Assembly (NCBI GenBank): GCA_002419445.1 | Contig: DIGC01000056.1 | Coordinates: forward strand, 1-6,210 | Reading direction: 5' to 3' | From: Caryophanales bacterium UBA5732 | Lineage (GTDB): Bacteria > Bacillota_I > Bacilli_A > Izemoplasmatales > Hujiaoplasmataceae | Length of the DNA stretch: 6,210 nucleotides | Shown here: piece by piece, positions 5,357 through 6,210 of the stretch | How the letters are laid out: each line of letters starts with the position of its first letter | How positions within the stretch are numbered: position 1 is the first letter of the stretch | Made by a program: the position numbers and the translations under genes | The notes under the pieces: generated by a model | Databases searched by the model: none | What the model saw: only the letters and a program-made list of their open reading frames with translations | Told to the model about the DNA's origin: nothing

Positions 5357-6210
5357 ATGGAAATCACATCTAATTTTATAAAAACAATTATGGAAGAAGA
5401 TCTTCGAAACGGGAAGGTTGATACAATCGTTACTAGATTCCCTCCTGAACCAAACGCATATCTTCATATCGGACATGCGAGAGCCATAATTACTAATTTC
5501 GAACTAGCAAAGCATTTCGGAGGCAAAACGAATTTACGTTTTGATGATACTAACCCAGTAAAAGAAGATAGTTCTTTCGTAGAAGCGATTAAAAAAGATA
5601 TTGAATGGCTGGGATATACACCAGCGAATATTCTTTTCGGATCTGACTACTTTGGAGACAGTTTTGAATTAGCGATTAAACTTATAAAAAAAGGATTAGC
5701 TTATGTTTGCGAACTTACAGCTGAAGAGATGAAAGAATATCGCGGAACATTAACTACACCCGGAAAAGATTCTCCATATAGAAACCGATCTATTGAGGAA
5801 AACCTTAAGTTATTCCAAGAAATGAAAGATGGAAAATATAAGGATGGAGAAAAGACTTTAAGGGCCAAAATAGATATGTCTTCTCCAAATATGAATATGA
5901 GAGATCCAGTTATATATCGGATAATTCATATCGAACACCATAATACAGGAAACAAATGGTGCATCTACCCAATGTATGATTTTGCCCACCCTTTGCAAGA
6001 TGCTTTTGAGGGGGTAACTCATTCACTTTGTTCATTGGAATATGATGACCACAGAGTACTATATGATTGGTTTGTTGAGAAGTGCGAAATGAAACATGTT
6101 CCTCATCAATACGAGTTCGGCAGACTAAACATAACTAATACAATAATGTCGAAACGATACCTTAAACAATTAGTTGAAGAAAAGTTAGTTAAATGGTATG
6201 ACGATCCAAG
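5357..6210 (+). CDS. glnS: Glutaminyl-tRNA synthetase, 5' part (runs off the window)
   Basis: The first 284 codons of a class I glutaminyl-tRNA synthetase (full length about 550), which charges tRNA-Gln with glutamine directly. It aligns with E. coli GlnRS from residue 6 to the cut: [17 protein letters not shown] (26-42, HIGH at 37-40), [12 protein letters not shown] (from 60), REYRGTL-like and NSPYR-like blocks, [26 protein letters not shown], and the second class I motif IMSKR (263-267). The YPMYDF and THSLCSLE blocks are GlnRS features not found in bacterial GluRS. R27, D63 and Y207 align with the glutamine-binding R30, D66 and Y211 of E. coli. The catalytic core is nearly complete; the C-terminal anticodon-binding barrels are outside. 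No frameshift is seen. Phenylalanine codon use (7 TTC, 7 TTT) differs from tsaD just upstream (0 TTC in 15). It is the last visible gene of the t6A operon. Confidence 0.96.
   Translation, partial: MEITSNFIKTIMEEDLRNGKVDTIVTRFPPEPNAYLHIGHARAIITNFELAKHFGGKTNLRFDDTNPVKEDSSFVEAIKKDIEWLGYTPANILFGSDYFGDSFELAIKLIKKGLAYVCELTAEEMKEYRGTLTTPGKDSPYRNRSIEENLKLFQEMKDGKYKDGEKTLRAKIDMSSPNMNMRDPVIYRIIHIEHHNTGNKWCIYPMYDFAHPLQDAFEGVTHSLCSLEYDDHRVLYDWFVEKCEMKHVPHQYEFGRLNITNTIMSKRYLKQLVEEKLVKWYDDP

Noticed and set aside
5201..5476. A minus-strand frame spanning the tsaD-glnS junction
   Set aside because: Both strands cannot be conserved here: the plus strand encodes the TsaD C-terminus and the GlnRS HIGH region, so this is a shadow.
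1..6210. A previously undescribed system, such as defence, toxin-antitoxin or mobile element cargo
   Set aside because: Every coding stretch belongs to a known housekeeping family with intact motifs, and there are no repeats, transposase remnants or orphan small genes to build such a claim on.

Overview
The window is an AT-rich (roughly one third GC by eye), densely packed chromosomal segment of ordinary bacterial housekeeping genes. Protein families, gene order and strong Shine-Dalgarno sites point to a low-GC Firmicute or a Mollicute-related lineage that keeps the standard code (the Acholeplasma / Haloplasma / Izemoplasma side, or Erysipelotrichia/Bacilli). All 11 tryptophan codons I can see are TGG, and none of the seven visible stops is TGA (six TAA, one TAG). 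This argues against the TGA=Trp code of Mycoplasma and Spiroplasma. The lineage call is inference, because no rRNA is present.

Layout. Positions 27-356 hold a small S1-domain RNA-binding protein of the YugI/GSP13/CvfD family, closed by a clean intrinsic terminator (361-395). An extended -10 promoter (454-462) then drives pgi, glucose-6-phosphate isomerase (489-1820). A converging minus-strand gene for a YegS/DagK-type lipid kinase (1834-2712) shares a bidirectional terminator with pgi; the kinase's last codons and stop lie inside the hairpin. The 177-bp gap 2713-2889 carries two divergent extended -10 promoters, one for the kinase and one for the operon to its right.

The right half is a tightly coupled plus-strand operon: tsaE (2890-3351), tsaB (3308-3937), rimI (3909-4352), tsaD (4354-5352) and the 5' part of glnS (5357 to beyond the window end). 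TsaB, TsaD and TsaE form the complex that transfers threonylcarbamoyl from threonylcarbamoyl-AMP (made by TsaC/TsaC2, not seen here) to A37 of ANN-decoding tRNAs, giving t6A. RimI is a GNAT N-acetyltransferase commonly encoded in this cluster. GlnS charges tRNA-Gln directly. The operon's theme is therefore translation fidelity and tRNA supply.

I looked for a novel system and do not see one. The points most worth a second look are a direct-charging GlnRS appended to the t6A operon with codon use unlike its neighbours, the nested overlaps within the operon, the terminator buried in the kinase coding end, and the atypical GGDG motif of the lipid kinase. No intergenic stretch exceeds 300 bases, and I see no tRNA, rRNA, CRISPR array or insertion sequence.
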